Positions 1 to 11,864 of a stretch of DNA of 64,000 nt are shown in pieces. A program made the position numbers and the translations under genes. The notes below the pieces were generated by a model that was given only the letters and a program-made list of their open reading frames with translations, was not told where the DNA came from and did not search any database. Source of the DNA: Lutraria lutraria (taxonomy: Eukaryota > Mollusca > Bivalvia > Venerida > Mactridae); assembly GCA_964023205.1 (NCBI GenBank), contig OZ026842.1, forward strand, positions 11,563,407-11,627,406, read 5' to 3'. Position 1 is the stretch's first letter. The number at the start of each line of letters is the position of its first letter.

Positions 1-3000
1 TTAACAGTTGCTTTCTTCGATTCATTAATGTTTTTTCCCCGAAGAAGAAGTAGAATACTTTTCACAAGCTTTGGAGAAAATGACAACAAGACAGAAATAA
101 AAAAGAACACAAACCAAAACCTTATACAATCGAAAGGTCCAGCCATAACAAAAAAATCTTACAATTTCTACCTGATACATGCACATTAACATATTCTTTT
201 CCAGACAAATAAATATCTAAATGATATTGTAAGAAAAGTTTGCCCTGAGCCCTCGTCTTTAATCTGACATTAATGGTAACGTATGTTTCATATTACATTT
301 CTTTTCCTTATCAAATCGAGTTGGTTGAAAATTACAGCACAAACGTTTAAGGTAACTTCATTTTAGTCTTGTTTTTAGTACATACGCACATAAAATATAT
401 GTATATCAACGTGAACAATAGATATTACATGTATGAAACATATTACGAGAAATAGTTTCAACATATTTCCTGTTTATTTCGTATGTCAATCGAAATTTTT
501 ACTTTAAGAGCCAACATTAATCCAATACTTAACATTTGAAAGTTTAACTACACTTTGAAATAGTTTAAACAGTTTTAAACTCTATAATATTTAGTTGATT
601 CAGTTAAATCTCACAGAAACATACGTTACAAAATTCAAGTTGGGACTAGATGCAATTTATACAACCAAAGCATACAACCTGCTTTTATAAAGGTGTCTAT
701 TTATAAAGGTATACATAGTAAAAATACATCAAAGTCTTAAAAAGTAATTGTGTTTCGTTTTTAGTGTTAGTTTGATGTAAAACATGTTTTCATTAAAACG
801 ACAAAAAAGAAAGAAAAAAAACCAGCAGATAAGCAAAAAAGAAAAAAGTGTGACCTTCTAAATGACATTATTTGCCCTTTTATAATCTGTAAGTACGTTA
901 TGATGAAACCTTATTAGTTTAACAGAAAAAAATAGAATAATTTCCAGTCATACGATTACTTTATTTTCCCCGAAACATACGTTACCAAAAGTAACGTATG
1001 TTTCAGTAACTTTCTATTCGTCCTCACGTGTTATATGCATATTGGACGTAAACTTTTTTATCTTAAAATCTTCATTATGCAGTTTATAAACATTTACGAC
1101 CAGGCATTCACTAATTCATATTAACATGTAATGAAAAATATGCTTATCTTGAAAGCCACCAGCTTTGCGAAAGATGGTTCAATTGTTTTTATTTCTCGCA
1201 ATTGATATTACGGTAATCCCACCATGGTGGTTATATGACGTCATATTGTGTAGTTTGACATAATTATATACTAAAATTAACGCTTATTTCCTTTAGATTA
1301 CATTCACTTTTCAAAATACGGTAACGAATGTTTCATAACGTATGTTACATTTGATATATTTTGGTCCCCTCAAATGCTCATATTTCAAGGTAAATGTATA
1401 ATATATTATACAAATATCTGTTAGGCCTAAATGCTTCTGCAGAAACTGCAAGTGACTGATTTGATCATTGGAAGAACTCAGTATAATAGGTAACGTATGT
1501 TTCATTCTTAACTGTCATTCCCAATGGAAAATATGTAATTCATGATTATGACCATATATGGCTTTTTCTTAAAAATAAACACTTATGATATTTTTGTGTA
1601 CAAGTTGTTTACGATATATATGCCACTGTAAGCTCTTTTCAAAATGTTTTACCTATTGATTTACATCCTGGAAATGTTGGTAACGTATGTTTCACGATTT
1701 TGGCGACATATTATACATGAAGCAGAAATAAACACAAACAGTGCCTGGTACTTATGTTGATATACAGATAGGTGTTCAAGACAATACTTCGGCATTTTCG
1801 GACAAAACAGAGAAAATAATTGATTCTGTTCCTTTTGTACAGACTGAAAAATACGTAAATATTGTTTGGCGACAGTAACGTATGTTTCTTTTAGGGCTAT
1901 TTGTCATTCATTTTATTTTAATGTGTGACTTGAAAATGAATAAAACCCCACCGAACAGGAAGATCATGTACCTGGGCATTGTTTGGCCATAAAACACAGG
2001 GGAGAATACGTGTTGTATAATCACAGACCTACGGCGACATTGATTGCTGCGTTTCTTTGAGAATGAGCCTATAGTCTACTGATCAATAGTTTGCTGGTGG
2101 AATGTAAACAAAAAAATAATGCTTTACATAAATAATATTGTATTCTCTTAAAAGTTTACCAGTATAGTTTTATCACAGAAATTCAAACTCATATTAACTT
2201 CACAACAAACAATATACAAAACGCAAAATGAAACACAAAATATATATGCAACAGTGCAATAAGGTTTAACACTCAAAATGAAAGGAATTAGATTTTATAC
2301 TAACAAACTAACTTCTTATGCAGAGTACATCTCTTATTGCAATGATCTGTTCATTCCTTCAAAAACAATCTGAGAATATGATGATCACTGGACAGACAAG
2401 TATACCGAAGATGCTGACACTTAGCTAATTATTACATTCTAATTTGTATCATTATTTTGTCATGACTGTCTATTCACACTGTTTTCTAATACTAATAGAA
2501 AAGCATTTAAAAGGTCATACAGCATGCTTATTGTGCATATTTAAAAACACAATATTGTTTCTTTAAGAATTTCATAAAGACCTCATGAAAACGGCTTATT
2601 GGTAACAATTACATAAGTAATGCACTAAACCTGAATCAAAGACTGTGGTTTCTAGTCAATATCGATAATTCATGTATAATTACATCATTATACACATATA
2701 AAATCATTGAACATATTCCTAATGACTGAATTGACAATTTTTACAGAGTTAGTATGTAGTACCTTCGCTAAAACAATAACAGTCACTGACCAGTATCAAA
2801 ACTTCACACATGGATGCTGGAGAAAATAATAATGTTATTTTGATCAAAGGGAGACGACTACAACATGAAACAAACCAACATTTCAAACTTATCTCTATAT
2901 GCTTACAAACATTTTCTAAGGATGGCCTTATGAATATAATGTCTAGCTTGTTTGTGTGATAAACAGTTTGAATGATGAATAATATCAATAAGGAAAAAAT

Positions 3001-3226
3001 AGATTAAACAAAGGATGATAAATCTCATGTACAAAATACAGGAAGTCGCCAAACAGTATAATCCCATATATTCAAAGTTTCAATCAGATATGACCAGTTT
3101 TTGCACAACTGTCTGAATCATACAACTATATTAATATATCATTCACATTTTGTTTGTTAAGAAATACATCATCTGAAAGTAGAAAGATTTTTTAAAAAAT
3201 CAATAAAAGTGTCGGTCAATTCATCC
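1..3226. other. Downstream flank / possible 3' UTR of the CCDC160-like gene
   Basis: No coding exon is visible on either strand; open frames here are short and lack splice context or family resemblance. The part nearest 3226 may be 3' UTR of the minus-strand coiled-coil gene, but I could not fix a polyadenylation site. The first 1.9 kb holds the dispersed motif described separately. Confidence 0.4.
276..1888. repeat. Dispersed 15-base motif cluster, GTAACGTATGTTTCA
   Basis: Copies on the plus strand lie at 276-290, 991-1005, 1490-1504, 1680-1694 and 1875-1888 (last base differs); a one-mismatch copy is at 1321-1335 followed directly by a partial copy at about 1336-1346. Minus-strand copies are at 616-629 and 972-985. 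The pair 972-985 / 991-1005 forms a perfect 14-base hairpin arm with a 5-base loop. Spacing is irregular (from 5 to about 340 bases), so it is not a simple tandem repeat. A motif repeated in both orientations inside AT-rich non-coding DNA is typical of subterminal protein-binding repeats in a non-autonomous transposon, but I found no clear element ends. Confidence 0.75.
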
Positions 3227-3927
3227 TCACATGTACTGAACTGATTTCAGTTGGTCAGTGTCTACGATATTTCCGGGTACAATATCCTGAACATCGAGAC
3301 TAGAAAAGTGTGTTCTAAGATGTTTCAATCCTTTTTCGGTAATTTTTCTTTTAGTAGTCTCTTCCTTTAATTCTTTCTCTAATTTCTTCACTTGTTCTTT
3401 CAAGTCATGTATAGCTTTCCTGCATTGAGTTCTGACTTTGTCCTCAGCAGCTAACTTAGCAGCAAGGGCTTCTTTCTTTAATCCATCCAATTTTATCTGA
3501 ATTCTACCTCTTTCCATCCTTTCTTTGTCAGTGGTTACACGATTATCATGTAGTTCTTTAACCATATCTGATTGTTCAAGTTTCATTTCTTTCATCACAT
3601 CTTCCATAGCACCTGTTTTAGCTGTCAAATACTTAACTTCTTCACTCAAACTATTCACATTTATCTGTAGACGTTTATTAGCATTTCTGGCTTCGGTCAG
3701 TTTCACTTTTTGGGATGCTATTAACTTAGTCTGTTTTTGAACTAATGTCTCCAGATATTCATTTCGTTTCTTCGTTTCTCTTACGTACACCATGGAATCT
3801 ATACTCTCTTGTTTTAGTTTTTTATAAGCTTCCCTCAGTACACCGATCTCATTAGTGTCCCAGATACAGGACTGGTTCAAATCAACGGTCACCTGACCAG
3901 GATGTGGTTCTTCGGCAGTTACAAACG
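3227..3927 (-). CDS. CCDC160: CCDC160-like gene, coding exon 3 (terminal)
   Basis: Acceptor TTCTAG ends at 3928; two bases complete the split codon GCG, then the frame reads FVTAEEPHPGQVTVDLNQ and continues to the TGA at 3227-3229. It encodes the long coiled coil (AMEDVMKEMKLEQSDMVKEL, then KLEKELKEETTKRKITEKGL) and the conserved-looking C-terminal LKHLRTHFSSLDVQDI. Confidence 0.75.
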
Positions 3928-5227
3928 CTAGAACATAAAGAACATAAAATATTTAGAAAAAATTTATTCCAGGAATAAAGATTTTTTATTTTTTGTTAGT
4001 CATTGTAAACTACATGTATTAAAACCTATGAATGTGCATTATCGGTTTTACTCACTTTTAATGCCAGAAATTTCAATTGGATAAGACATGTAATAGTGAT
4101 TAAGAATGGCGGGGATAAGTTTTAACTATAAAGTTATATCATTTAATCAATTAAATAATTTAGGATTCTTGGTGACTTTTAAGTGTAAACTTGGATTTTT
4201 TTTCAGCATATCTTAAGACTTTAAGTAAAAATCCAGAAAATAAATTATTGATACACAACTACTATCATATAGAATGCATTCTATGGTAGCATTACATACC
4301 AAAATTGCAATCATTGATAAAGAAAATGCAAAGTATTAATTTTCACATAATTTAATTACCCTGTTTTCTAGATGAGTCATCTGTCAATGTTTTCTCTGTT
4401 TGTTTTATAACTGGTTTCATTTTTTGTCTTTTCTGTTGTTCTCTCATTTCTTCATCTAACACAGTCATCATGTGCACCTTCTCATAAACCTGTCATCCAT
4501 AGAGTAATTCATACATATATACAATCAGGTGAAAATTTATTTATTTTATCAGATTTATCATTTATCACCATTTTCAACATTATTCAGTTATATCCTGGTG
4601 GGCATTTATCCTAACCAACTTCCCTGGACTTCATTTAGGCCTTAACCAGCACTAACCACATTCTATAGATCTAAAAGTTACTGCCAAGCTACCCCACACG
4701 ATTCAGAGGTGGAGGACAATTCAACATAGGGTGTAATATCTTCAGTCAAATTTATAACTGACAGACAGTGTGAGCCTCGCTGGGAGATTCAAACTCACAA
4801 CCTTTTGAATCACTAAATAGTAACATATACAAATAGCAAATATCATTAAAAATTATTGTAATAAAAGTTCTTGGATTTTTTTTTTGGGGGGGGGGGTGGC
4901 GCAACTTGATTACCCTGTTTAATTCACCCCATAGTATGTATGAGGGGGCTGGGGTCATCCCACCTTCATTCCTTACTGTTACATTTTTTCATACAATTTA
5001 CAATGTAACTATAATTGTACTAAAATTTGACAGAAACAGAAAAAGCATACTTTTCTCACAGCATCAGGATCATGAACAGAGATATGTTTTATTTTAGGTT
5101 TGTTCTTTGCTTCTTCCTCATGCGCCACAAGATCCTCAATTGTGGCACCAAATGCTGGTTCAAATAACTCACCGACCCAGTCATGCCACTGACTACCATC
5201 CTTCTTGTTGGAGCTAGTGTCATCCAT
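3227..5227 (-). CDS. CCDC160: CCDC160-like coiled-coil protein (whole coding span, 3 exons)
   Basis: Joining 5227-5060, 4489-4360 and 3927-3227 gives an uninterrupted frame of about 332 residues, close to the roughly 325 of vertebrate CCDC160. The N-terminus (residues about 13-35) carries an HDW..LFEPAF motif followed by an acidic stretch, resembling the HW..MFTPFF N-terminal segment I recall for CCDC160. Residues about 125-300 are a nearly continuous heptad-rich coiled coil dense in K and E. Near the C-terminus the segment LKHLRTHFSSLDVQDI resembles the family's LRKHYASV..DIL ending. No catalytic motif is visible, and the cellular role of CCDC160 is not established to my knowledge. The assignment rests on the two terminal motifs, length and architecture; another coiled-coil family remains possible. 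Confidence 0.65.
4360..4489 (-). CDS. CCDC160: CCDC160-like gene, coding exon 2
   Basis: Starts after a CAG acceptor at 4490-4492 in phase 0 and ends with one base of a split codon before a GTAATT donor at 4359. The peptide begins VYEKVHMMTVLDEEMREQQK and is rich in K, E and Q. It is charged and fits as the start of the coiled-coil region. The exon has no ATG in frame near its start and would be missed by simple open-frame scanning. Confidence 0.65.
4490..5059 (-). other. Intron 1 of the CCDC160-like gene
   Basis: Intron of 570 bases with GT-AG ends. It contains a T10/G11 homopolymer junction at about 4876-4896, prone to length variation, and otherwise nothing recognised. Confidence 0.5.
5060..5227 (-). 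CDS. CCDC160: CCDC160-like gene, coding exon 1
   Basis: The start is the ATG at 5225-5227 (MDDTSSNKKDGSQWHDW...). The exon gives 56 codons and ends at a codon boundary (GCT) before a GTGAGA donor at 5059. It encodes the HDWVGELFEPAFG motif and the acidic segment EDLVAHEEE. Confidence 0.7.
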
Positions 5228-5658
5228 TATAATGAATTTAACTCAACTTCAAGGCAATTTAATCTAAAATATATAATGAATTTTAGAGTCAATATAAACG
5301 CTTCGGCCATTTTTATAATCTGTAAAGCAAGCTATAATGATATGATAAAGTGTTCCATGAATGGTAAACACAGATCTTTTAGACTGTTTAATATAAAATG
5401 AAATAGTTTGAAGTTGAAAATTAAGTTGGGGTTGCTAGATTAAAGAAACACATTACTATTAGTCATTACACATTATGTCATAGATCTACTTTATTAAAAC
5501 ATAGTTATGACTTTCATCAACTAACATCATTCCATTATGTAATGTAAGCACAAAATTACAATTCAATTATTAGGCCTCAGCCCATAAGCAGAAAACAAAG
5601 TAGTTTCTGCCTACCCATTAATGATTAAAAAAGGCCATTTTGAGGATGAAAACTTTAT
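5228..5658. other. Intergenic, upstream of the CCDC160-like gene
   Basis: This should hold the 5' UTR and promoter of the minus-strand gene. No motif I could defend was found. Confidence 0.3.
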
Positions 5659-6251
5659 GCCTGTTGCACAGTAAATGGGCCAATTTTTCAAAATGTTATG
5701 TAATTCATGTTTTTTACAAAGTCATAGTTTGACATGCAAATTTTTGTTGTTATTTGATTGATATAAGTATTATTCAAATGTACCTGTGACAGTTTTTGGA
5801 TCCTGCGACTATAAAAAAATTACAGGCTATTTAATGCCTGAAAAATGTCCATTTAGACCTGTAATGTTTTAGCATCTACTTTTTTACCTATTTTAAACAT
5901 GTAACAATGACATCATTATTTAACACCCTAATTCATTTAAATAGTTTCCTACAAAGCATTTTTTACTACCTTTCAGTAGGTGTATAAATATTGTAAATAG
6001 ATAAAGAAATAAATTTTTTATGGTGGTTTATGTAAAATGGGTACCTATGTAATGCAGCCATTTTTCCAAAACACATTACTCCCAAAATTTATTACACAAA
6101 CAACTCTTTCACATTTTCAGTCTTGTTTTCTGTGTCATTTTATTAAAAGATATGTGCATAATTAGAGGCAAGTGCTTTTGATACTGCGTATGGGCAGATT
6201 TTTTCAAAAAATTTGATTTTCAAACAAAAAATGTTTTGTACGGAAAAAAGT

Positions 6252-8725
6252 GTAACGTCCGTCCCCCCCTGATATTTCACTTAAGAACAAAATAATAAAG
6301 ATCAAAATAACTTAGCAACATTACACTTGGAGTACTGATTCCAAAAATGTACAGTAAGACATACTGCACTATGTTCCAGGTGAACACAGGACTAAAATGC
6401 TAAACTTATATGTAACGTCCGTCCCTGTAACGTCCGTCCCCCCTATCCATACATTGTTAAAACCTTCATTTAATATCAAAATCTTCAAAGATTTTTACTT
6501 TTTCTACTTGGATTATTTAAGAAAAAAGTCTTCTTTAAAAAATCAGACTTTGTTTTAAATTTGAACTTTGTTTATTGCATTTTTTTTTACTTTTGGAAAT
6601 AAAATATTAAAAATATGACAATAAATGATGATAAAAAGTTCAATTTTTCTCCTTTTTTTTATAATGAAGTAAGCTATTAATGTTTTATGTATGAACAATA
6701 TATAAATCTTACTTAAAACTAATGCTAAAAAGCTATCTGGTCTTAGAATAGTTTAAAATATCTTATTTATGGGATAGGGGACGGACGTTACAGAAAAGGG
6801 ACGGATGTTACAGAATTCTGTAAAACTCTAATTGGAAAAGAATGTTGTTCAATATATCTCATATAGTAATCCAATGCAATTAATGTAGACAATTGTAAGG
6901 TATTATTCAGACTTAATACCCTCAGGCAATTATTGTATGCTATTTCTAGATGTGTGAATGACTACAAAAGGGACCCCAGTCAATTAGTTGTAAAAACACT
7001 GCATTGTGGATGATAAGGATCTTTCTATTTGAATCAGACCCAGTGGGTGATTAATTTAATCCCTTTAGAGGTGACCATTATGCAATCAGTACCTCATGAA
7101 GACAGTACTGCAATTTCATAATGAGCTCCAATTAACAAAGGACCATAAAACAATGTGCCACATTGAGCCAAGAATGCTAGGCATGTGTCTTTTGGACCAG
7201 GAGTCATCTGTATTCCACAGTAGGGGGTTATAAAACAAGGTCATTGATAGACTAGCTTCTATTTACATAATCAGTTACTCCATGCATATAAAACAACAGG
7301 AAATCAGTCATAAACTAATTATCAACATAAATCAAAAACATTTATAAATAATCACATTGTTGTATTAGATGTCAAGTCTACAGACACTAAGCTGACCGTG
7401 ACCAGACAGGATTAGACTAATAAAGGGCAATAAAACAATTAAGAGATTAGACTTCCAGTGGCTTTTAGGGGCTCACTTATATGAACTGTTCAATGTCTTT
7501 AATTTGCATACTTAAAAAATATGGACCACCTCTTTATATTAGACAAATAAAAATAATGCATTGGAGAAATTTCTTTAGTTCCTTGTAAGTAACTCCTTTG
7601 GAAAAATGATTCTGTTTGATTCCAAAGAGACCAGACAGTAACTGATTTAAAGAGTACTTTAACTATCACAAAGTAAACATTAATTAACTTGTTATTCTTT
7701 AGAAATAAATTTGCATTTAGGATTCAAATAAGTCATCAAATATCATTAGTGTCATAGCCACGCTAAGGCAAGCACCTGGGCAGTTGCCACAGCTTAAGTT
7801 TTAAAATTTGTAAAGCAATAAAAAGTATTTTATTCAATTAATTCAATCTTAAAAAGACTTAAAATATCAATTATGTCAGTAATTTGCAGGTAAATCTTGA
7901 CCATCAAAGTATAAATATGTTAGGTATAGTTACAGCTGACATGCTGTTGGTAAGTTACACTGCACTTCTGATAAATGGAAGTTTTGTTTCAACAAATATC
8001 ATTGTAATTTCCAAGTGTTTTTTTAGATTAGAATAACTTACATTTATTATAATTATTTTGACAGTAAATATTTTATGTAAGAAGACAAAAACACTAGTCT
8101 AAAAGCAAGATAACTTTGGCTGATAAAATCTTTTATTGATGATTTACATTAAGTGGTCAGGTAGGGGGACGGATGTTACAGCAATATTTTATTTTGAGGC
8201 TAAATATGTCAAAAAAATCCTTTTCTTTCAAAATACATTTTTTCTTTTACATAACCAAAGCAAAATGATTGCAAATAATCAGGTTCTTCCCTTAAATATG
8301 TAATAACAGTACAGAATTCTCAAGTTTGTATTTTGTGTAACGTCCGTCCCCTTGAAATGTAACATCCGTCCCCCATTGCAGGTGTTAGTTCATGAGTATA
8401 TTTTAACTTGCATGAAAATAACTGACTTAAAAATGAATTGTATTTTATATGTGTATGTTATTATCTTCATTTAAAATGTGATTTTACCCAGCTTTTTTTT
8501 GTGGAAACAGTATAAATGGAAATGGAATTCTTTGCTTTTTGAATTATTCCAAGTTTCAAAATGATAATTTGGGAAAAAGTGATTTTTTTAAAAGAATCTG
8601 CCAAAATTACACCAACATACTATAGACAATACATCACTTTTATAGGAAAACCAATTCTAATGCAGTTTTGTCTATAATAGGCTTCACAAATGAATCTTTA
8701 ATATACAAATGTAACGTCCGTCCCC
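6252..8725. repeat. Dispersed motif GTAACGTCCGTCCCC, ten copies in both orientations
   Basis: Plus-strand copies: 6252-6266, 6412-6425, 6427-6441, 8337-8351, 8359-8373 (GTAACATCC variant) and 8711-8725. Minus-strand copies: 6777-6791, 6798-6811 (variant) and 8165-8179 (variant); adjacent copies are separated by as little as one to seven bases. The motif is strikingly GC-rich against its surroundings and shares the frame GTAACGTnnGTnnC with the motif cluster at 276-1888. Nine copies are listed with certainty; a tenth would be the overlapping CCCTGTAACG junction at 6423-6430, so the safe count is nine. Confidence 0.8.
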
Positions 8726-8786
8726 CTACCTGACCACTTAACGTAAATCGCCAATAAAAATTTTTTTCAGCCAAAAGTTATCTTTT
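8107..8786. mobile_element. MITE-like element with about 75-base inverted arms
   Basis: The arm at 8107-8180 is the near-complete reverse complement of 8710-8786: both read AGATAACTTT.GGCTGA ... AAGTGGTCAGGTAGGGGGAC ... GTTACA toward the centre. Each arm ends internally in the GTAACGTCCGTCCCC motif, and two further copies lie near the middle (8337-8373). About 680 bases long and non-coding, which is typical of a foldback or MITE element nested in the larger block. Confidence 0.75.
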
Positions 8787-8910
8787 CTCCATCAGAATCA
8801 GAACCAAGATACATTAAACATCTTCATACAAACAAAATAAATCAAAATTATGAAACTTTACTTTTTGCCTTAGATGCTACTACTTTTGGCCCATTTACTG
8901 TGCAACAGGC

Positions 8911-10246
8911 AATTAGACATTTGTTTCCGCCTACTGAGTAATAAAGTTTTAATACATTCAAATGTTTTTTACTCTCAAATTAATAAAACTTATTACCATA
9001 TAAACATGTTCTTTTAAAATGATGATTAATAAAGAGTAGACAATAATTTTCACTTTCAGTCTCAGGTTCGTTACATTTTGAATGTTTAACAAAACGGACC
9101 GTAAAAACTGCTTAATAAATGTTTTTTTGGTCCAAGATGAAAGTTGACGATATTCTTACCATTTAAATATATTTACTTGGTCATAGATCTGTACTTTTAA
9201 CATGTTCAGTCTTCCTTATATTGTGAAATAACACGAAAAACTTTAAAAACCTTAAAAGAAAACAAGTCCAAACAAAATATAGATGGGCGCAGACATTTTG
9301 AATGTTTGCTCAACGGACGCTACGCATTTATATGCGTCAATGTTACTTTGTTATAATACGTTGTAGTCCTTTTTCCGAGTACACATAATTTATGCAGATG
9401 AATGATATCAAGGACTTATATACATACACGATACAAGTAATTAATTTAAAAAATAGCAAAAACATACTCACAAAAGTAATTCGCATTCCCTTTTTACTTC
9501 AAACTGTTCGAACTACTTGTTTATGTACACGTGCTCACGTGCAATTGTGGCGTTTAATTATAATGTGTATTCAAATGAAAATGGATCTTGCTTTGTGTTG
9601 CCTTCTATTTGATCGGTGAACGTAGCTAAACTAAGTCATATATGAATACATCCAATGTTCCTATATTTTTTCATATGGTTTTATCAATACGGAAAACATA
9701 CAACGAACTTAGTCAGGCGTGTACACAAACACCACAATCAAATATGTTTGCAAGTTCACTAACACCAAACTGTGAATTAACAACAAAAATAGCATTTTAC
9801 ACTTTTACTGATTATTATACATAAATAGTGCATTGTATAAAATGTATGCACATTATAATTTATACGTATGTGTTTTGATATAATATGCAACTATAGTAAT
9901 TAATAATTCACTCAGACTCCTGTGCAAATATTATTTAAAAGATGGTACAATCAACGGAAATCCTTACAAGGAAATTACTTAAAATTAGTAAAACACATAT
10001 GAAAACATGATCATGTATTAAAAAGATACGAAGAACAAATAGTTAATCGGGGACCATTGTATATAATTATATAAATATAATGGCCCCAGATTAAATATAC
10101 AAATCTAAACAGACATTATTTACTTGAAGTGTATGATCGAGATAATTTTACGTTTAACCTGAAGTTGAAATGCAGTGGGGAGTGACGTATTTTTTGGTAG
10201 GTGGGACTTTTCATGTTTTTTTTTCTCGGAATCATTTTCCTATATA
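8911..10246. other. Intergenic, no gene seen
   Basis: AT-rich sequence without supported exons. A short direct repeat is present: ACATTTTGAATGTTT followed by CAA and ACGGAC at about 9072-9098 and again at about 9293-9317, perhaps ends of another decayed element. Confidence 0.35.
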
Positions 10247-10322
10247 AAGTTTTATTGGGTCCCAACCTTCTATCTCCCGCTCCGAAGGCGGACACCCTAA
10301 CCATTCGGCCACGGTTGAGGTT
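10247..10322 (-). repeat. tRNA-derived fragment (SINE head or pseudo-tRNA)
   Basis: On the minus strand the sequence CCGTGGCCGAATGGTTAGGG looks like an internal A box of a tRNA (GGCCGAATGGTTA), followed by a GTCCGCCTTCGGAGCGGGAG arm and a degenerate B-box region GGTTGGGACCC. The acceptor stem and a proper GGTTCGA box are not preserved, so a working tRNA gene is unlikely. Confidence 0.5.
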
Positions 10323-11296
10323 ATACAATGTACACCAGGGGACGCATATGATGAAATAGCAGTCGTCATATAGACACTGCAAATGTTTGTTCTTCATTGG
10401 ATTTCTATATTTAGCATACGTGTGGAGTGTAAAAATGTCCGAAAGAGGTAAGAATTTCAGAGCCAAAACTGCGTGCCATTTCGAAAAGTTAGCAGCATGT
10501 TTATTGTGTTAAATTCACTATTTTTATGTATTTTTACTTCTCTATTGTCTGTGTGAATGAAATAAAATGACACGCCAAAATACGCGTGCCCGTGCGCCAA
10601 CACCTCGTATGACATGCAGATTGGTAAGACCCCGACGTTCATTGTAAATGACCCTGACCCCGAACTATTTATAGATGCGAAAACGAAACTACAATGACAT
10701 GTTAAGGTCATTTATTTTTGTGTGCAGTATGCATTACTCTACTTTATTTGTGTATCATCTACTATGGCAATTTTCACAAGTCTTCATGCACACAGGCATA
10801 GATCTGACTTAAGTCTAATACACAAGTGCTAAATGTGCTCAGCCTCTCCTACCTAGTGCCACTCCCCCTAACAATATAACACACTGTGATACATGTTGAC
10901 CTGGGTTACCTTCAGCAACATGGTTTGTCCTTCTCCAGTTCTTGGTTCAACTCCTAGTTATGATTAGGACTGTTCTCTTCTAGAATTAACTATTTCATGA
11001 TAAGGTGATAGGAGATGCCTGGTTTGATCCCTTTAAGGTCCCAAAGATTTCTTGAAGCAGTGTTGATGCATTGTCCTGTATTAGTCTATGACTGTAAGTG
11101 TTTAATTGGTGACCGATATATCATTTCTATGCAAACTGCCAATGGGGCGTGAGTGAATTAAGTTAATGTCTATTAAAAGTTTAAAAGAAAATAAGGAAGT
11201 TCCTGTTTTTACTGTCCAAAACTTCAGAAAGTAACTGATATAGTAGGAGCATTAGATGCATGAAAATGTACTTTTGATGTAGCAATTAAAGGTAAA

Positions 11297-11469
11297 GTAT
11301 ACAATGAAGCAGGTGGTTGCTACTTTACTTTCCTTAACCAACATAGAGAAGATGAATGACCTTGACCCTGTTGCTATGCAATTAGGGAAGCAAACTGATT
11401 TGAGATAAATTATCTTTCTCTGTGTTGGTTAAGGAAAGTAAAGTAGCAACCATCTGCTTCATTGTATAC
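11297..11469. mobile_element. Palindromic MITE, 173 bases
   Basis: The first about 55 bases (starting GTATACAATGAAGCAG, including GGTTGCTACTTTACTTTCC) are repeated as a reverse complement ending in CATTGTATAC at 11469. The spacer is about 60 bases. No coding content. Confidence 0.8.
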
Positions 11470-11607
11470 GTAATTAAGTTTTGAAATATGTTTTTAGTTT
11501 TAGAAGTACATTGATATGATCAATTTAGCACCTATTTTCTTTTTTATTTGTTGTTTTCAATATAAGCTGTTATGAGATTGTCTGTGTGCAGAGATTCCAA
11601 TTATATG

Positions 11608-11864
11608 GACCCGCCTCTGTGGTCGAGTGGTTAAGATCACTGTAATCACTGTAACCTCTCACTGATAGATAGAGGGGCATGGGTTCAGCCCAGCAACTTA
11701 CAATGTCTCTTTATGTGAGAAAGTAGGCAGTTATTTACAGATGATGGGAGTCTAGTACTGGTTCTTCCCAGGAATCATGGTAAAGTGAACAGTCCACCTC
11801 GTATGACTCTGACTGTTGAAAAGGGGGGTAAAAGTCAATCAAACAAACAAACAAACAAACAAAC
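11608..11864 (+). mobile_element. tRNA-derived SINE, full-length copy
   Basis: Head: CGCCTCTGTGGTCGAGTGG carries an A box (TGGTCGAGTGG), and GGGTTCAGCCC is a B box about 60 bases later. The body includes ATGTCTCTTTATGTGAGAAAG-type sequence, TCTAGTACTGGTTCTTCCCA and TGACTCTGACTGTTGAAA, and the tail is a (CAAA)n run ending near 11864. The same body recurs at 23330-23505 (minus), 33228-33450 and 37218-37437, so it is a dispersed family rather than a tRNA gene. Confidence 0.85.

Larger units (their letters stand above)
5659..8910. mobile_element. Large non-autonomous element bounded by a 25-base inverted repeat
   Basis: The 25 bases at 5659-5683 recur as an exact reverse complement at 8886-8910 (core GTTGCACAGTAAATGGGCC). 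The interior is about 3.2 kb of AT-rich DNA with no credible transposase frame and carries the GTAACGTCCGTCCCC motif in both orientations, plus a nested inverted-repeat element at 8107-8786. Similarity outside the 25 bases decays quickly, and no clear target-site duplication was found. It could be a non-autonomous DNA transposon or a composite of nested insertions. Confidence 0.6.

Noticed and set aside
3525..3740. Plus-strand open frame of 71 codons
   Set aside because: Antisense shadow of the terminal exon of the CCDC160-like gene.
10247..10322. Functional tRNA gene
   Set aside because: Only the A-box half is preserved; no closed acceptor stem and a broken B box. Listed as a tRNA-derived fragment instead.
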